DNA from: an uncultured Neisseriaceae bacterium
Lineage (GTDB): Bacteria > Pseudomonadota > Gammaproteobacteria > Burkholderiales > Neisseriaceae
Assembly: GCA_945267035.1 (NCBI GenBank)
Contig: CALYOS010000002.1
Span: 56,693-120,692 of the forward strand
Direction of reading: 5' to 3'
DNA length: 64,000 bases
The position numbers and the translations under genes are program-made. Position 1 is the stretch's first letter, and the number at the start of each line of letters is the position of its first letter. The notes beneath the pieces were generated by a model. That model saw nothing but the letters and a program-made list of their open reading frames with translations. It did not search any database and had not been told where the DNA came from. Positions 30,133 to 41,520 of this stretch are shown piece by piece.

Positions 30133-30308
30133 TATTTACAGAACAGATACACAGCCATGGTCAAAATGTAGAAGATGATGAATTCCATGCTGTAGAAAGA
30201 GATCTTGTAATAGGGGAAATACAAGATAAACATACCTGTAGAAATGGTGATGTTAATATGAAAGAAGCAAGACATTACCCGTATTCATACAGATTTTCAG
30301 ATGCGTAG
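30133..30308 (+). pseudogene. Truncated toxin-like C-terminal fragment abutting tRNA-Pro
   Basis: A frame open through the tRNA 3' half reads IFTEQIHSHGQNVEDDEFHA, then VERDLVIGEIQDKHTCRNGD and VNMKEARHYPYSYRFSDA to a TAG at 30306. It has no start codon or ribosome site and begins at the tRNA. The composition is protein-like, and the next gene is a SUKH-3-like immunity gene 65 bp downstream. I read it as the remaining C-terminus of a polymorphic toxin. No toxin fold or catalytic motif can be named. Confidence in coding origin is fair and in toxin function low. Confidence 0.5.
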
Positions 30309-30372
30309 AAGTAAAGAATCATCTAGGGAATATCCTAATTATCAGAAAGATGAAGATTAGAAATATAATACG

Positions 30373-30831
30373 ATGAAAACAAAGGAAACTATAGAAATAT
30401 TAAAAAAAGCAGGATGGGAATTAGGGAGAGAGAGAAAAATAAAAAAAGAAATAGATTTTTTAGAAATTAAAGGCTATAGCATTTCAGATTCTTTTGTTTC
30501 TTTTTATAAAGAATATGGGGAATTGTATATTGATATTAAGGTAAAAGGAAATGATAGAGTCATTGATTTTAATATATATACTGCAGTAAGTTATGATTAT
30601 GATGAAGTTATTATAAATGATTACCCTAAAATAATCGGTTCTCAAAGTTTAATTCCTATAGGAAATATTGATGCAACATCTTATTTAGTTATAGATGAAA
30701 ATAAAAAAATATATTCTTTATATGATGGCAGTGTTCTGGTTATAGGTGAAGATCCAGATAATGCATTAAATAATTTATTTAGTAAGGGATGGAGAGAATT
30801 TCAGGAATTAGCAATACCTGATTGGTGGTAG
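30373..30831 (+). CDS. SUKH-3-like immunity protein
   Basis: 152-aa acidic, AT-rich protein without signal peptide. The opening EILKKAGWELGRERKIKKEI and the central GYSISDSFVSFYKEYGELYI match the pattern of the SUKH superfamily, subgroup 3, small cytoplasmic proteins that neutralise contact-dependent or polymorphic toxins. Further family-like features are a D/E-rich middle, LIPIGNIDATSYLVIDENKK and a C-terminal aromatic end (IPDWW). It lies between two toxin-like relics, which agrees with a toxin-immunity cassette array in which only the immunity gene is whole. The family is recognised by pattern only. Confidence 0.7.
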   Translation: MKTKETIEILKKAGWELGRERKIKKEIDFLEIKGYSISDSFVSFYKEYGELYIDIKVKGNDRVIDFNIYTAVSYDYDEVIINDYPKIIGSQSLIPIGNIDATSYLVIDENKKIYSLYDGSVLVIGEDPDNALNNLFSKGWREFQELAIPDWW

Positions 30832-30932
30832 AGTATTAAACAACAAAACTGTACTTATAACTTATTCAAGTATCACTATTGGAATTTAAATCTTCTATTT
30901 TATTTTTTTCTTTCTTTCTAAAGATAAATTAT

Positions 30933-31178
30933 CATGCAGCAACCGAAAGAGATGCGCAAAGTATCGCTTTACTTCTTAGTAAAGGAGGAATCGGAGGAAG
31001 AAATGGGTAAGGTGCAGAAAAAGGATAAGTAGCTCAGAAAGCAAAAGCAACAACAGAGAGTGGGAAAAATACAGCGGATAGAGTATAGAGAGGGGTAAAT
31101 AAGACTATTGATTATGCCAAAAAGCTCAGAGCAAATCTGCGCTCTCAGAAAAAAATAACGATGCGCATACAGGCTTAG
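30933..31178 (+). pseudogene. Decayed toxin/adhesin-like fragment
   Basis: One frame of 82 codons reads HAATERDAQSIALLLSKGGI and GGRNG, stop, GAEKG, stop, VAQKAKATTESGKNTADRV, stop, RGVNKTIDYAKKLRANLRSQ to a final stop. The residues are protein-like and resemble the alanine/glycine/lysine-rich pre-toxin regions that precede exchangeable toxin ends in MafB, Rhs or CdiA proteins. No start codon. It follows the SUKH-3-like gene by 100 bp. The protein family is inferred. Confidence 0.4.
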
Positions 31179-31489
31179 CTAAATTAATTACTCAAAGAAG
31201 GTAGCAAGAAGCTATTGATTTTTTCAAAACATAATCCAACTATAAATTAAGCCATCTAATTTCTAAGTTTAGATGTATATTTTGTATTCTATTTTCATAT
31301 TAAGTATCTATTCTGCCTTTCAGTTAAAGAATATCTGTCAACAATTAAAAAAAAATATTTATGTTTGAACAATTATTATCAAGCAATTTTATTACCAATA
31401 TTTTTTTAAAATCAATATTTATTATATTAAATATAAATTTACCTAGTCATTTTATTAATCAATTGATGAAAATAAGGCGTTAAAATTTG
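31179..31489. other. Non-coding AT-rich stretch before the dctA promoter
   Basis: About 310 bp, very AT-rich, with no ORF, hairpin terminator or repeat that I can support. Confidence 0.35.
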
Positions 31490-31518
31490 TTGACACTATG
31501 CATTCTGCAATACATACT
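31490..31518 (+). promoter_or_regulatory. Candidate dctA promoter
   Basis: TTGACA (31490-31495), 17-bp spacer, CATACT (31513-31518), 68 bp before the dctA ATG. Confidence 0.55.
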
Positions 31519-31585
31519 CAATTCTCATGCCACAGATATATTATGATATTTGTAAATTAAAGATACTAACCGCTTGAGGTAAACC

Positions 31586-32872
31586 ATGTTACCAGTTGAG
31601 AAAGAACATCAGCCTTCCCCATCTCGGAAAACTCGTTGGTATAAAGTACTTTATATACAGGTCATTATAGCCATTATTATCGGGGTATTACTTGGTCATT
31701 TTTTTCCGTCTGTAGGCGAGAGTATGAAGCCTTTCGGCGATGCTTTCATTAAGCTGGTCAAGATGATTATCTCTCCGGTCATTTTTTTAACTATTGTATT
31801 GGGCATTGCTGAAATGACCAATATGAAGGTTATGGGTCGGGTTATCGGCAAATCATTGGTTTATTTTATCTTTTTTTCAACATTAGCTTTAGCGGTGGGT
31901 CTGCTGGTTGCTAATATAGCTCACCCGGGTACAGGTTTGAACATTGATCCTGTCTCTCTAGACAGCTCTAAGGTTGAAGAATATGTACAGAAATCACATG
32001 ATGCTAGCTTAACTGGTTTTTTAATGAATATCATTCCAACAACTGTTGTCAGCCCACTGACTAATGGCAATATTTTGCAGACGTTGTTTGTGGCTGTTCT
32101 GTTTGGTATTTCAATGGTTTTGGTGGGTGAAAAGGCTCGGCCTTTATTGCATATTTTTGAGAATTTATCCGCATTAGTTTTTAAAATGGTATCGATATTG
32201 ATGCGTGCCGCCCCAATAGGTGCCTTTGGTGCCATGGCTTTTACGATTGGTAAGTATGGTATTGGCTCAATCGGCAATCTTCTCTATTTAATACTGACGT
32301 TCTATGTATCTTCTATTTTGTTTATTTTAATTATTTTAGGTGCTGTAGCCAGATACAATGGTTTCTCAATTATTAAATTAATCAAATATATTAAAGAAGA
32401 AATGTTATTGGTTTTAGGCACGAGTTCATCTGAAGCGGCTTTACCTACGTTAATGCAGAAAATGGAAAAGGCAGGTTGTCAAAAATCGATTGTGGGGATT
32501 GTGGTGCCTACAGGTTACTCATTTAATTTGGATGGTACCAATATCTATATGACGATGGCTGCGCTATTTATCGCTCAGGCGTGTAATATAGAACTGACAT
32601 TACAACAGCAGATACTGCTGTTACTGGTTGCTATGCTTAGTTCCAAAGGGGCTGCAGGGGTAACGGGAGCTGGCTTTATTACCTTAGCAGCCACCATTTC
32701 GGTTGTTCCCTCTATTCCCGTGGCTGGTATGGCTTTGATTTTAGGGATTGATCGTTTTATGTCTGAATGCCGTGCCTTAACCAATTTGGTGGGTAATGCT
32801 TGTGCCACCATTGTGATTGCACGATGGGAAAAAGGGCTGGATAAGGAGAAATTAAACGAAGTACTGAAGTAA
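31586..32872 (+). CDS. dctA: C4-dicarboxylate:sodium/proton symporter DctA
   Basis: Inner-membrane carrier of the DAACS family importing succinate, fumarate, malate and possibly aspartate. The 428-aa protein has about eight transmembrane segments plus two re-entrant loops. Family motifs include [19 protein letters not shown], the serine-rich loop [17 protein letters not shown], the substrate region [16 protein letters not shown], and [19 protein letters not shown] with [20 protein letters not shown]. The SSSEAALP and KGAAGVTG pattern favours dicarboxylate DctA over glutamate GltP. It stands alone with its own promoter and terminator. Uptake of carboxylates fits a TCA-driven energy metabolism. 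Confidence 0.92.
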   Translation: MLPVEKEHQPSPSRKTRWYKVLYIQVIIAIIIGVLLGHFFPSVGESMKPFGDAFIKLVKMIISPVIFLTIVLGIAEMTNMKVMGRVIGKSLVYFIFFSTLALAVGLLVANIAHPGTGLNIDPVSLDSSKVEEYVQKSHDASLTGFLMNIIPTTVVSPLTNGNILQTLFVAVLFGISMVLVGEKARPLLHIFENLSALVFKMVSILMRAAPIGAFGAMAFTIGKYGIGSIGNLLYLILTFYVSSILFILIILGAVARYNGFSIIKLIKYIKEEMLLVLGTSSSEAALPTLMQKMEKAGCQKSIVGIVVPTGYSFNLDGTNIYMTMAALFIAQACNIELTLQQQILLLLVAMLSSKGAAGVTGAGFITLAATISVVPSIPVAGMALILGIDRFMSECRALTNLVGNACATIVIARWEKGLDKEKLNEVLK

Positions 32873-32901
32873 GTTCAGCACGAGTTAGTTATAGCAAGAT
32901 T

Positions 32902-32938
32902 AAAACAAGCGATGAGTTTCTATCTCATCGCTTGTTTT
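32902..32938 (+). terminator. Terminator of dctA
   Basis: AAAACAAGCGATGAG, 7-nt loop, CTCATCGCTTGTTTT: a 15-bp stem 29 nt after the stop. Its A and T flanks could also serve metG on the other strand. Confidence 0.85.
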
Positions 32939-32986
32939 ATTAATGTAGATAAATCAGTCAGCTAAATCTTGGGTCACTCTTTAAGC

Positions 32987-35047
32987 TTAACCAACTTTCA
33001 TACCTGGTTGTGCACCACTATCAACATCGAGTAAAAACAGCTTACCTTCTCCCGCAGCAGAAGTAATCATCCCTTCTGATACGCCGAATTTGGCCATTTT
33101 ACGTGGTGCAAAGTTGGCTACGACAATCACCATACGACCAACCAGTTTTTCTGGTTCGGGATAACTAGCAGCTATTCCTGAAAAGATCGTACGCTGCTCA
33201 AATCCTAGATCCACTTGAAATTTCAACAATTTGCTACTGCCTTCTACTTTTTCGCAACTGAGAACTTCAGCAACACGCATGTCGATTTTCATAAAGTCAT
33301 CAAAGGAAGCCGTGGCTGCCACCGGCTCATATTTTGCCGCATCATCCGCAGTTGTAGCTGCCTGAATATTTTCTTTATTTGCCATCACTAATTCATCCAC
33401 TTGTTTTTGTTCTACCCGCTGCATCAGGTGTTTGTATGGGTTAATACCATGTCCAGCTGGCAATAATTTGGTGCTTTCATCCCAGTTTAAGGTAGGCACG
33501 TTTAAGAAAGCTGCTGCCGCTTTAGCCAGTTCAGGCAATACAGGTGCTAAGTAAATGGTTAATATGCGAAACGCATTAATTAGCTCACTACATACCTGCT
33601 GTAAATAGGCTTCCTGCCCTTCCTGTTTGGCCAGTTCCCAAGGTTTATTGGCATCTACGTATTCATTAACGATATCAGCGAGAGCCATAATATCTCGCAA
33701 TGCTCGGGCATATTCTCGTTCTTCATAGCTTGTTGCAATCGATTCACTTTTAGCCTGCAGTTGCGGTAATAATTGGCTAGCGGTGACGTCTGTGAGCTTG
33801 CCATCAAAGCGTTTGCTGATAAATCCAGCAGCACGAGCTGCTATATTCACATACTTGCCGACTAAATCGCTGTTTACGCGGGCAATAAAATCGGTCAAAT
33901 TTAAATCCAGATCTTCAATTTTGCTATTGAGCTTCGCGGCAAAATAATAGCGTAGCCATTCCGGATTCATGCCTTGCTGTAAATAAGAGCTGGCGGTAAT
34001 GAATGTACCACGCGATTTAGACATCTTTTGTCCATCTACCGTCAGAAAACCATGAGCAAATACGCTGGTAGGTGCACGCAAGTTCGCATATTTCAATGTC
34101 GCTGGCCAAAATAATGCATGAAAGTAAAGGATGTCTTTCCCGATAAAATGATACATCTCGGTTTGACTATCTGGCTTAAACCAGCTATCAAAATCTATAT
34201 TAATACGCTCACATAAGTTTTTAAAAGAAGCCATATAACCTATAGGAGCGTCTAACCAAACATAGAAATACTTACCTGGCGCATCCGGGATCTCAAAGCC
34301 AAAATACGGCGCATCACGACTGATATCCCAGTCACTAAGTTGATCCCCTTGTAACCACTCATTCATCTTATTTAATGCTTCCGGCTGTAAATGTGGCTGC
34401 TGCCGTCCGTCAGCTAAGGTTGTGCTACCTGAAGTCCATTGTTTCAGATAATCAGCACATTCGCCGAGCTTAAAGAAAAAGTGTTCTGATTCTTTTAATA
34501 CTGGTGTTGCACCAGATATAGCTGAATAGGGATTAATCAGTTCAGTTGGGCTGTAGGTGGTTCCACAAACTTCACAATTATCGCCATATTGATCCTGTGC
34601 GTGACACTTAGGGCATTCACCTTTCACAAACCGATCAGGTAAAAACAGTTTTTTTTCCGGATCAAACAGTTGCTCGATGGTACGGCTTTCAATTTTGCCA
34701 TTGGCTTTTAAAGCCAAATAAATGCTACGTGACAACGCTTCATTTTCTGGTGAATGGGTGCTGTAATAGTTATCATAACCTATACCAAAACCGGTGAAAT
34801 CAGCCAGATGACTTTCGCGTACTTTAGCTATCATTTCTTCTGGCGTCACCCCTTGCTTCTGTGCAGCCAGCATCACTGGTGTACCATGCGTGTCATCGGC
34901 ACAAACATAGTAACATTCATGACCGCGAGATTTTTGGAAGCGTACCCAAATATCTGTTTGAATGTGTTCTACCATATGCCCTAAATGAATATTGCCATTA
35001 GCATAAGGCAAGGCAGAAGTCACTAAAATTTTACGTTGTTGTGTCAT
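32987..35047 (-). CDS. metG: Methionyl-tRNA synthetase
   Basis: Charges elongator and initiator tRNA-Met. The 686-aa protein has HLGHMVEH (HIGH signature, residues 21-24), a zinc knuckle CPKC...CEVC (about residues 145-160), KMSKSRGTF as the KMSKS loop, an alpha-helical anticodon-binding domain, and a C-terminal tRNA-binding (EMAP-like) domain from about residue 585: [20 protein letters not shown] and [18 protein letters not shown]. It is the long bacterial form that dimerises through this last domain. It has no close operon partner. Confidence 0.96.
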   Translation of the reverse strand: MTQQRKILVTSALPYANGNIHLGHMVEHIQTDIWVRFQKSRGHECYYVCADDTHGTPVMLAAQKQGVTPEEMIAKVRESHLADFTGFGIGYDNYYSTHSPENEALSRSIYLALKANGKIESRTIEQLFDPEKKLFLPDRFVKGECPKCHAQDQYGDNCEVCGTTYSPTELINPYSAISGATPVLKESEHFFFKLGECADYLKQWTSGSTTLADGRQQPHLQPEALNKMNEWLQGDQLSDWDISRDAPYFGFEIPDAPGKYFYVWLDAPIGYMASFKNLCERINIDFDSWFKPDSQTEMYHFIGKDILYFHALFWPATLKYANLRAPTSVFAHGFLTVDGQKMSKSRGTFITASSYLQQGMNPEWLRYYFAAKLNSKIEDLDLNLTDFIARVNSDLVGKYVNIAARAAGFISKRFDGKLTDVTASQLLPQLQAKSESIATSYEEREYARALRDIMALADIVNEYVDANKPWELAKQEGQEAYLQQVCSELINAFRILTIYLAPVLPELAKAAAAFLNVPTLNWDESTKLLPAGHGINPYKHLMQRVEQKQVDELVMANKENIQAATTADDAAKYEPVAATASFDDFMKIDMRVAEVLSCEKVEGSSKLLKFQVDLGFEQRTIFSGIAASYPEPEKLVGRMVIVVANFAPRKMAKFGVSEGMITSAAGEGKLFLLDVDSGAQPGMKVG

Positions 35048-35472
35048 GATTAAAATGTCGTTATCGCTAAAAAATAATAAAATTATAACAGAGCTGTATC
35101 AGCCTAAACAGTGACGACCACTAAGAGGGGAAATACCTAATTTGCACTAAAATTAATTGTGTCTTAAACAACATGTTTATCAGATTGGACAGCAGTGGCC
35201 ATTCCAAGCGTTGTGCAACCATGCAATTGTTTCGTCATTAAGCATGAGTATGGGTACAAATTCGCCTCAACTTACTCCAGCCAAGCATAAATCAAACTTC
35301 TATGGCAGTAAAAAACACCGCTAGCCAATTTTCCATTCAGCCAAAATACTGCATGAGTTTCTAAGTTAATATCGGAAAAAGATATGGCGACAATCCAAAG
35401 ATCACTCATCGATGAAATTGTGGCTAAACATGAGACTGGTTGTACTTTAGGCAGCCCTTTACCTCTCAAGCA
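35048..35472. other. Region between metG and the LOG-family gene
   Basis: About 425 bp. On the minus strand 35272-35472 stays open in the same frame as the upstream LOG gene after its TAA stop (about 66 codons, including ETHAVFWLNGKLASGVFY), without a ribosome site or ATG. It could be a relic or chance. The remainder shows nothing. Confidence 0.3.
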
Positions 35473-36078
35473 TTAGTCTAAGGCTTCTTTTTCCTGCTGT
35501 GCCCATTCCGGCGTAATCCATTTTTGCGCATGCTGGGGCTGCCAATGACGCATTTGATTCAGTAAATTTTCTGCATCATTGTCAACACAAACTAATTCCA
35601 TATTTTGTTGCGGCATAAAACCGGCATCGGCGGTATTCTGTAACATTTGCAGCAGTGGATCAAAGAAACCAGCCACATTCAAAATCCCAATAGGATGCGG
35701 ATGTAATTTAAGCTGAGCTTGAGACAGTACTTCAAATAGTTCTTCGTACGTTCCTAAACCACCAGGCATGGCAATAAAAGCATTGGCCAATTCAATCATT
35801 TTATTTTTGCGCTCAGTCATATTGGCTGTTTCATAGAGTTTAGTTAATCCAAGATGAGCACCTTCCTGATTTTTTAAAAAAGTTGGAATGACTCCGATGA
35901 CTTCCCCACCATTTTCCAGTACCGCTGTGGCGATGGTTCCCATTAAGCCAATATTGCCACCACCATAAACCAGCCTACTTCTCTGCTGTGCAATAACTTT
36001 TCCCAAATGACGAGCTGCATCAAAGAATGCTTTATTTGCCCCTAGATTAGACCCACAATAAACAACTATATTTTTCAT
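35473..36078 (-). CDS. LOG family protein (nucleoside 5'-monophosphate phosphoribohydrolase)
   Basis: 201-aa Rossmann-fold protein of the LOG/lysine decarboxylase-like family. It carries the signature PGGLGTYEELFEVLSQAQL, the N-terminal VYCGSNLGANKAFFDAAR and GGGNIGLMG. Relatives hydrolyse cytokinin or purine/pyrimidine nucleotides at the N-glycosidic bond. The old name lysine decarboxylase is not supported. The ATG at 36078 (MKNIVVYCG) has GGAAA 7 nt upstream and is preferred over one 12 nt further up. Confidence 0.88.
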   Translation of the reverse strand: MKNIVVYCGSNLGANKAFFDAARHLGKVIAQQRSRLVYGGGNIGLMGTIATAVLENGGEVIGVIPTFLKNQEGAHLGLTKLYETANMTERKNKMIELANAFIAMPGGLGTYEELFEVLSQAQLKLHPHPIGILNVAGFFDPLLQMLQNTADAGFMPQQNMELVCVDNDAENLLNQMRHWQPQHAQKWITPEWAQQEKEALD

Positions 36079-36188
36079 TATTATTTCCATTTGTCTTTTA
36101 AATACTGATTTTAGCCAAAAAATTAGCCATCAGTGCAAACCCATTAAATACTACCCCAGCTACTAGCAGTTAACCAATTAATCAACTT

Positions 36189-37265
36189 CTACATGACTGC
36201 CTGAGGATAGGATCCGATTAGTTTTAAAAATGCTGAACGCTGATGCAAATCTTTCAAGGCTGCGGATAAAGCATGGTCTAGCTGATGGCCTTCGACATCT
36301 ATAAAAAACACATACTCCCATAAGCCACCGCGACTCGGACGACTTTCTAACTTGGTCATGGAGACCCCATGTTGGGCAAACGGCAACAACAATTCATGTA
36401 CCGCTCCTGCTCTATTGGGAACAGCAACAATTAAAGAGGTCTTATCTTGACCACTGGCAGCCGTTTCATTGTGACCCAGGACCAAAAAGCGGGTCGTATT
36501 ATTTGGCTCATCTTCAATATGACTCGCCAGAACACATAATTGATAATGTTCGGCCGCCATCAATGAGGCTATCGCCACGGCACTGTTGTCAGCTGCAGCC
36601 ATACGTGCTGCTTCAGCATTGCTGGCTACAGCTATACGCGCAACCTCTTTCGGCAGATTTTTGTCCAACCATTGGCGACATTGTGCCAGTGCCTGCGCAT
36701 GTGCATACACTTTATCAAACCCTTGCTGTTCACTACTGGCGCGCAATAAATGGTGATGAATGCGTAAAATGACTTCACCGCAGGCTTTTAACGGTGTTTT
36801 TACTAACAGATCAAGACTACGTCCGATTGATCCTTCGGTAGAGTTTTCCACTGGAGTCACCACATAATCAGCCTGATTTGCTTCAACCAGTCTAAAAGCT
36901 TCATCAATGGTTGCACAAGGCTGGGTATGTGCTGCCTGTCCAAAATGCTTCAAAGCTGCTTGTTCGGTAAAAGTTCCTTGTGGTCCCAGATAGGCAATGG
37001 TCAATGGACGTTCCAGTGCCAGACATTCACTCATGATGGCTCGCTGCAAGCGCGCCACGGCATGATCAGATAATGGACCGGGATTAAGTTGCTGAACTCT
37101 TCGCAACACCGCCGCTTCACGTTCAGGTCGATAAATGAGCTGGTCTCCTTTAATATGACCAATCGCCTGAGCATGACTCGCCCGTTGATTCAATAATTGT
37201 AAAATTTCTGCATCAATCTGATCTATCGCCATGCGGTGAGGTTTAAGTTTTTCGTTATCAGACAT
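36189..37265 (-). CDS. pheA: Bifunctional chorismate mutase / prephenate dehydratase (P-protein)
   Basis: Makes prephenate and then phenylpyruvate for phenylalanine synthesis. 358 aa. A chorismate mutase domain covers residues about 1-90 (RMAIDQIDAEILQLLNQRAS, PEREAAVLRRV). The dehydratase follows at 93-270 (IAYLGPQGTFTEQAALKHF, TPVENSTEGSIGRSLDLL, NNTTRFLVLG). A regulatory ACT domain is at about 278-355 with ESRPSRGGLWEYVFFIDVEG, which normally binds phenylalanine. tyrA, for the tyrosine branch, is 15 kb away. The gene appears monocistronic. Confidence 0.96.
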   Translation of the reverse strand: MSDNEKLKPHRMAIDQIDAEILQLLNQRASHAQAIGHIKGDQLIYRPEREAAVLRRVQQLNPGPLSDHAVARLQRAIMSECLALERPLTIAYLGPQGTFTEQAALKHFGQAAHTQPCATIDEAFRLVEANQADYVVTPVENSTEGSIGRSLDLLVKTPLKACGEVILRIHHHLLRASSEQQGFDKVYAHAQALAQCRQWLDKNLPKEVARIAVASNAEAARMAAADNSAVAIASLMAAEHYQLCVLASHIEDEPNNTTRFLVLGHNETAASGQDKTSLIVAVPNRAGAVHELLLPFAQHGVSMTKLESRPSRGGLWEYVFFIDVEGHQLDHALSAALKDLHQRSAFLKLIGSYPQAVM

Positions 37266-37301
37266 AATAAAAAATTCTGTGAATAGTTATCCTATTTTTA
37301 T

Positions 37302-37331
37302 AAAAAAAGCAGTCAGTCGCAGACTGACTGC
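37302..37331 (-). terminator. Terminator of the Bcr/CflA transporter gene
   Basis: GCAGTCAGTC, loop GCA, GACTGACTGC on the minus strand followed by seven T residues, 6 bp past the stop. Confidence 0.9.
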
Positions 37332-37336
37332 ATCTA

Positions 37337-38560
37337 CTATCTATTTTTACGCCAAGCACTGCCAGAAAATGCCCATAACAATATGGCACCCAGACAAGTC
37401 GAAATCAGCATCATGGTAGGCATAACATGCATGGTGCCATTATGTAATAGCGTCGTTAGCCATCCTACCGTGGCAGCAATCAAAAACTGCATCGTGCCGA
37501 GTACTGCATTGGCACTACCCGCCACTTCACGGAAGTAGCTCATAAAACAAGCTTGAGTATTAGAGCCAACCAAACCTTGTGAACCAACTGAAAACATAAT
37601 CAAGATCAGCAACAGAAAAAACGGAGGTTTATCCATTCCCCATACCACGATTGTCATTAATAAATTGCAGACCAATTGCAAAATAACCCCGCTGAGCAAA
37701 ATATTTTTTGCTGGGGTGGTGCGTAGGCGATATGCCGTAATGCGGTTAAACATCATCATCGTAATCACATTCGCACCAAAAGCCCACGAATATTGATGCG
37801 AACTTAACCCATACAAGTTCATGTAGACGAATGAAGATTCAGTCAGAAATACAAACATGGCAGCAAAACCGGCTGTTTGGAAAAACATAAACCCTAATGA
37901 CTCGCGTTCGCGAAATACCACTTCAAAATTCTGCTTGATTTTGCGAAAAATCCGGCTATCTAACGGCTGAGAAACCCTATTAGAACGTGGCATAAAGCGC
38001 CAGATGCACATCATCACCACCAAGGCATAAACCACCAAAAAAATAAAAATACTGCGCCAACCGCCTAATACTGCTAAACCCGTTCCCAGCATCGGTGCCC
38101 CTAGGGGTGCGACTAAAGTGATGATCCCGATGGTGGCAAACATTCTTGCTGCCGCATTACCATGAAAAAAATCGCGGACGGTGGCACCGACAGTTACCGT
38201 AGCCATTCCACCCCCCATTGCCTGTATCCAGCGCCAAAATAGTAGTTCTCGTGACGAATCCACAAAGATAATGGCTATTGTCGACATTAAATAAACGCTT
38301 AGCCCAATTAAGGCAATAATTTTACGACCTTTAATATCCGATAATGCGCCACCCATTAACTGACCCAACGCCACCCCAAACATAAAACTGGAGAGACTTT
38401 GCTCAATCAAATGAATATCGGCGTGCAAAGACACAGCCATTTGCGGTACCGATGATAGATAAATATCGGTCGAAAAAGGCATAATGGCGACCATTATTGA
38501 TAATAGTAAGGCCAGTTTGCGCGGATTAATGGGTAAAGATTGCTGGGTTTGCTCAGTCAT
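37337..38560 (-). CDS. Bcr/CflA family multidrug efflux MFS transporter
   Basis: 407-aa inner-membrane drug:proton antiporter of the DHA1 family with 12 predicted helices. Features: the opening TDIYLSSVPQMAVSL (TDMYLPALP-type motif of Bcr/CflA), the loop 2-3 motif GALSDIKGRKIIALIG, RWIQAMGGGMATVTVGATVRD, and the helix-5 antiporter motif LVAPLGAPMLGTGLAVLGGW. It is 28 bp downstream of argF on the same strand and ends at a strong terminator, so it is the last gene of dapE-argF-bcr. Substrates unknown. Confidence 0.88.
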   Translation of the reverse strand: MTEQTQQSLPINPRKLALLLSIMVAIMPFSTDIYLSSVPQMAVSLHADIHLIEQSLSSFMFGVALGQLMGGALSDIKGRKIIALIGLSVYLMSTIAIIFVDSSRELLFWRWIQAMGGGMATVTVGATVRDFFHGNAAARMFATIGIITLVAPLGAPMLGTGLAVLGGWRSIFIFLVVYALVVMMCIWRFMPRSNRVSQPLDSRIFRKIKQNFEVVFRERESLGFMFFQTAGFAAMFVFLTESSFVYMNLYGLSSHQYSWAFGANVITMMMFNRITAYRLRTTPAKNILLSGVILQLVCNLLMTIVVWGMDKPPFFLLLILIMFSVGSQGLVGSNTQACFMSYFREVAGSANAVLGTMQFLIAATVGWLTTLLHNGTMHVMPTMMLISTCLGAILLWAFSGSAWRKNR

Positions 38561-38588
38561 GGTTCACACCTACATTTATCCAATCTAT

Positions 38589-39593
38589 TCAGGAAGCCAA
38601 TAAAGCAACCAGAACGGCTTTAATGGTATGCAGACGGTTTTCTGCCTGCTCGAATACGATAGATGCTGAACTTTCAAAAACCTCTTCACTCACTTCTGCC
38701 CCGATCAAGCCAAATTCATCAAATAACCATTGTCCCACCTGAGTTTCGCCATTATGAATGGCTGGCAAACAATGCATAAATTTGACAGCAGGATTGGCCG
38801 TAGCCTTGAGCAAATCAGAATCAACGCGATAAGGTTTTAACAGATTGACACGCTCAGTCCAAACATCTTTAGGTTCCCCCATTGAAACCCACACATCAGT
38901 ATGGATAAAATCAACATCTTTTACAGCACAATAAACATCTTCAGTCAGGGTAATTTTAGCACCGGTCTGGCTGGCAATATCACGACATTGTGCTACCAGT
39001 TTTTCATTTGGCCAATAGATTGAAGGAGCACCAATGCGCACATCCATACCTGCTTTAGCACCGGCAACCAGTAAAGAATTACCCATGTTATAGCGCGCAT
39101 CACCCACATAAGCATAAGCAATTTGTGCTAACGGTTTTGTACAGTTTTCCTGCATAGTCAGCAGATCGGCCAGCATTTGTGTGGGATGAAACTCATTGGT
39201 CAAGCCGTTGATTACCGGCACATTGGCATACTGTGCCAGCTCTTCAACCACTTCCTGCCCGTAACCACGATACTCAATCGCATCATATAACCGACCTAAA
39301 ACCCGTGCCGTATCCTTAATACTTTCTTTATGTCCTATTTGACTACCTTGACTGTCTAAATAAGTGACATTTGCCCCCTGATCATACGCCGCCACTTCAA
39401 AGGCGCAACGCGTACGGGTAGAAGTTTTTTCAAAAATCAGCGCAATATTTTTACCCGTTAGCCGTTGCTGTTCGACGCCATTTCTTTTTTCACTTTTCAA
39501 CTGTGCAGCCAGTTGCAGTAACGACATAATTTCTGCCGGAGTATAATCCAGCAGTTTTAGAAAATGTTTATTAGTCACAGTACTCATCCTCAT
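38589..39593 (-). CDS. argF: Ornithine carbamoyltransferase
   Basis: Transfers the carbamoyl group to ornithine to give citrulline. 334 aa. The carbamoyl phosphate loop is [20 protein letters not shown], followed by [21 protein letters not shown] and the ornithine-side HCLPAIHN, where many relatives have HCLPAFHD. This length and these motifs occur both in anabolic ArgF and catabolic ArcB; no arcA or arcC is adjacent, and argG is present in the window, so the anabolic role is preferred. It follows dapE by 12 bp and precedes the efflux pump by 28 bp. Confidence 0.92.
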   Translation of the reverse strand: MRMSTVTNKHFLKLLDYTPAEIMSLLQLAAQLKSEKRNGVEQQRLTGKNIALIFEKTSTRTRCAFEVAAYDQGANVTYLDSQGSQIGHKESIKDTARVLGRLYDAIEYRGYGQEVVEELAQYANVPVINGLTNEFHPTQMLADLLTMQENCTKPLAQIAYAYVGDARYNMGNSLLVAGAKAGMDVRIGAPSIYWPNEKLVAQCRDIASQTGAKITLTEDVYCAVKDVDFIHTDVWVSMGEPKDVWTERVNLLKPYRVDSDLLKATANPAVKFMHCLPAIHNGETQVGQWLFDEFGLIGAEVSEEVFESSASIVFEQAENRLHTIKAVLVALLAS

Positions 39594-39605
39594 TATTCTG
39601 GCAAG

Positions 39606-40751
<1,146 letters not shown>

Positions 40752-40767
40752 TCACCCCTTAAATAAC

Positions 40768-40792
40768 TTCAGGCAGCTTGCGCGGCTGCCTG
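40768..40792 (-). repeat. DUS-like inverted repeat in the dapE leader
   Basis: CAGGCAGC (40770-40777) and GCTGCCTG (40785-40792) form an 8-bp stem with a 7-nt loop. On the minus strand the 3' arm reads AAGCTGCCTGAA, 11 of 12 bases identical to the Simonsiella uptake sequence AGGCTGCCTGAA. It lies between the dapE promoter and its ribosome site and has no T tract, so it is not an ordinary terminator. Confidence 0.5.
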
Positions 40793-40807
40793 TTAGCATA
40801 TATTAAC

Positions 40808-40836
40808 TTTATAAACCAAAAAACACTGCTTGCCAA
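40808..40836 (-). promoter_or_regulatory. Promoter of dapE
   Basis: On the minus strand TTGGCA (40831-40836), 17-bp spacer, TATAAA (40808-40813). Transcription would begin near 40801, leaving a leader of about 50 nt with the hairpin at 40770-40792. Confidence 0.65.
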
Positions 40837-41520
40837 ATATTTACTCAGCCATCGATTAAACACCGACAAACCTTAATTCATCCAGAACAAAATAGTACTG
40901 ATTATCAGCATGTGAAATTTACCCCCAAAATCGAGAAACAAAACAACTTCTCAGCATTGAGGTAAACACTGTTGTGTTGAAATTTAATCGCTTTAGAGAC
41001 TGTTTGCAGTATAGACGCATTATTTCAAGCATAGAAATCAAACCCAAATCAACTCTGCGCACGATTGACGAGACATGATGTGTATAAGTGCAAAACTTCC
41101 TATTTATATTTTTAACACTAGCAACACGTTCATTGATGAAGATCAGCCATTTGCACCCATGACTCTTCTAATCAAGCAATAAAACAACCTCCTAATTGCC
41201 GCTATAACGTTGCTCATGCAAGCACATCCATAGGCATTTTCAGGCTTAATACCCCTAATTTTTACTGCCTACAACCCAAGAACAATTAACTTAAAAGACA
41301 GCAACCTGAATTTCCCCACCTGAACACCAATATCTGCAAGTTTTGTGTAAATTAAAAACCACATCATCCTTAGCTGATCAAAATTAAATCCCTTTATGTT
41401 CACAACAAATTAAAGATAAATCATTTCTTCGTCTGGTCACAAAACCATGCACCCAGCAATCTCAATCATATTTCCTTCTCAGCTTATGCAAACATCAAGC
41501 TCATTTTTTGCTACCATCGA
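40837..41520. other. Non-coding region between alr and dapE
   Basis: About 680 bp with balanced composition but no ORF of coding character on either strand and no RNA gene that I recognise. No clear alr terminator is seen. Confidence 0.35.

Noticed and set aside
35473..36078. Lysine decarboxylase
   Set aside because: The PGGxGTxxE motif belongs to the LOG phosphoribohydrolase family; the old name comes from a misannotation and no PLP-binding lysine motif is present.
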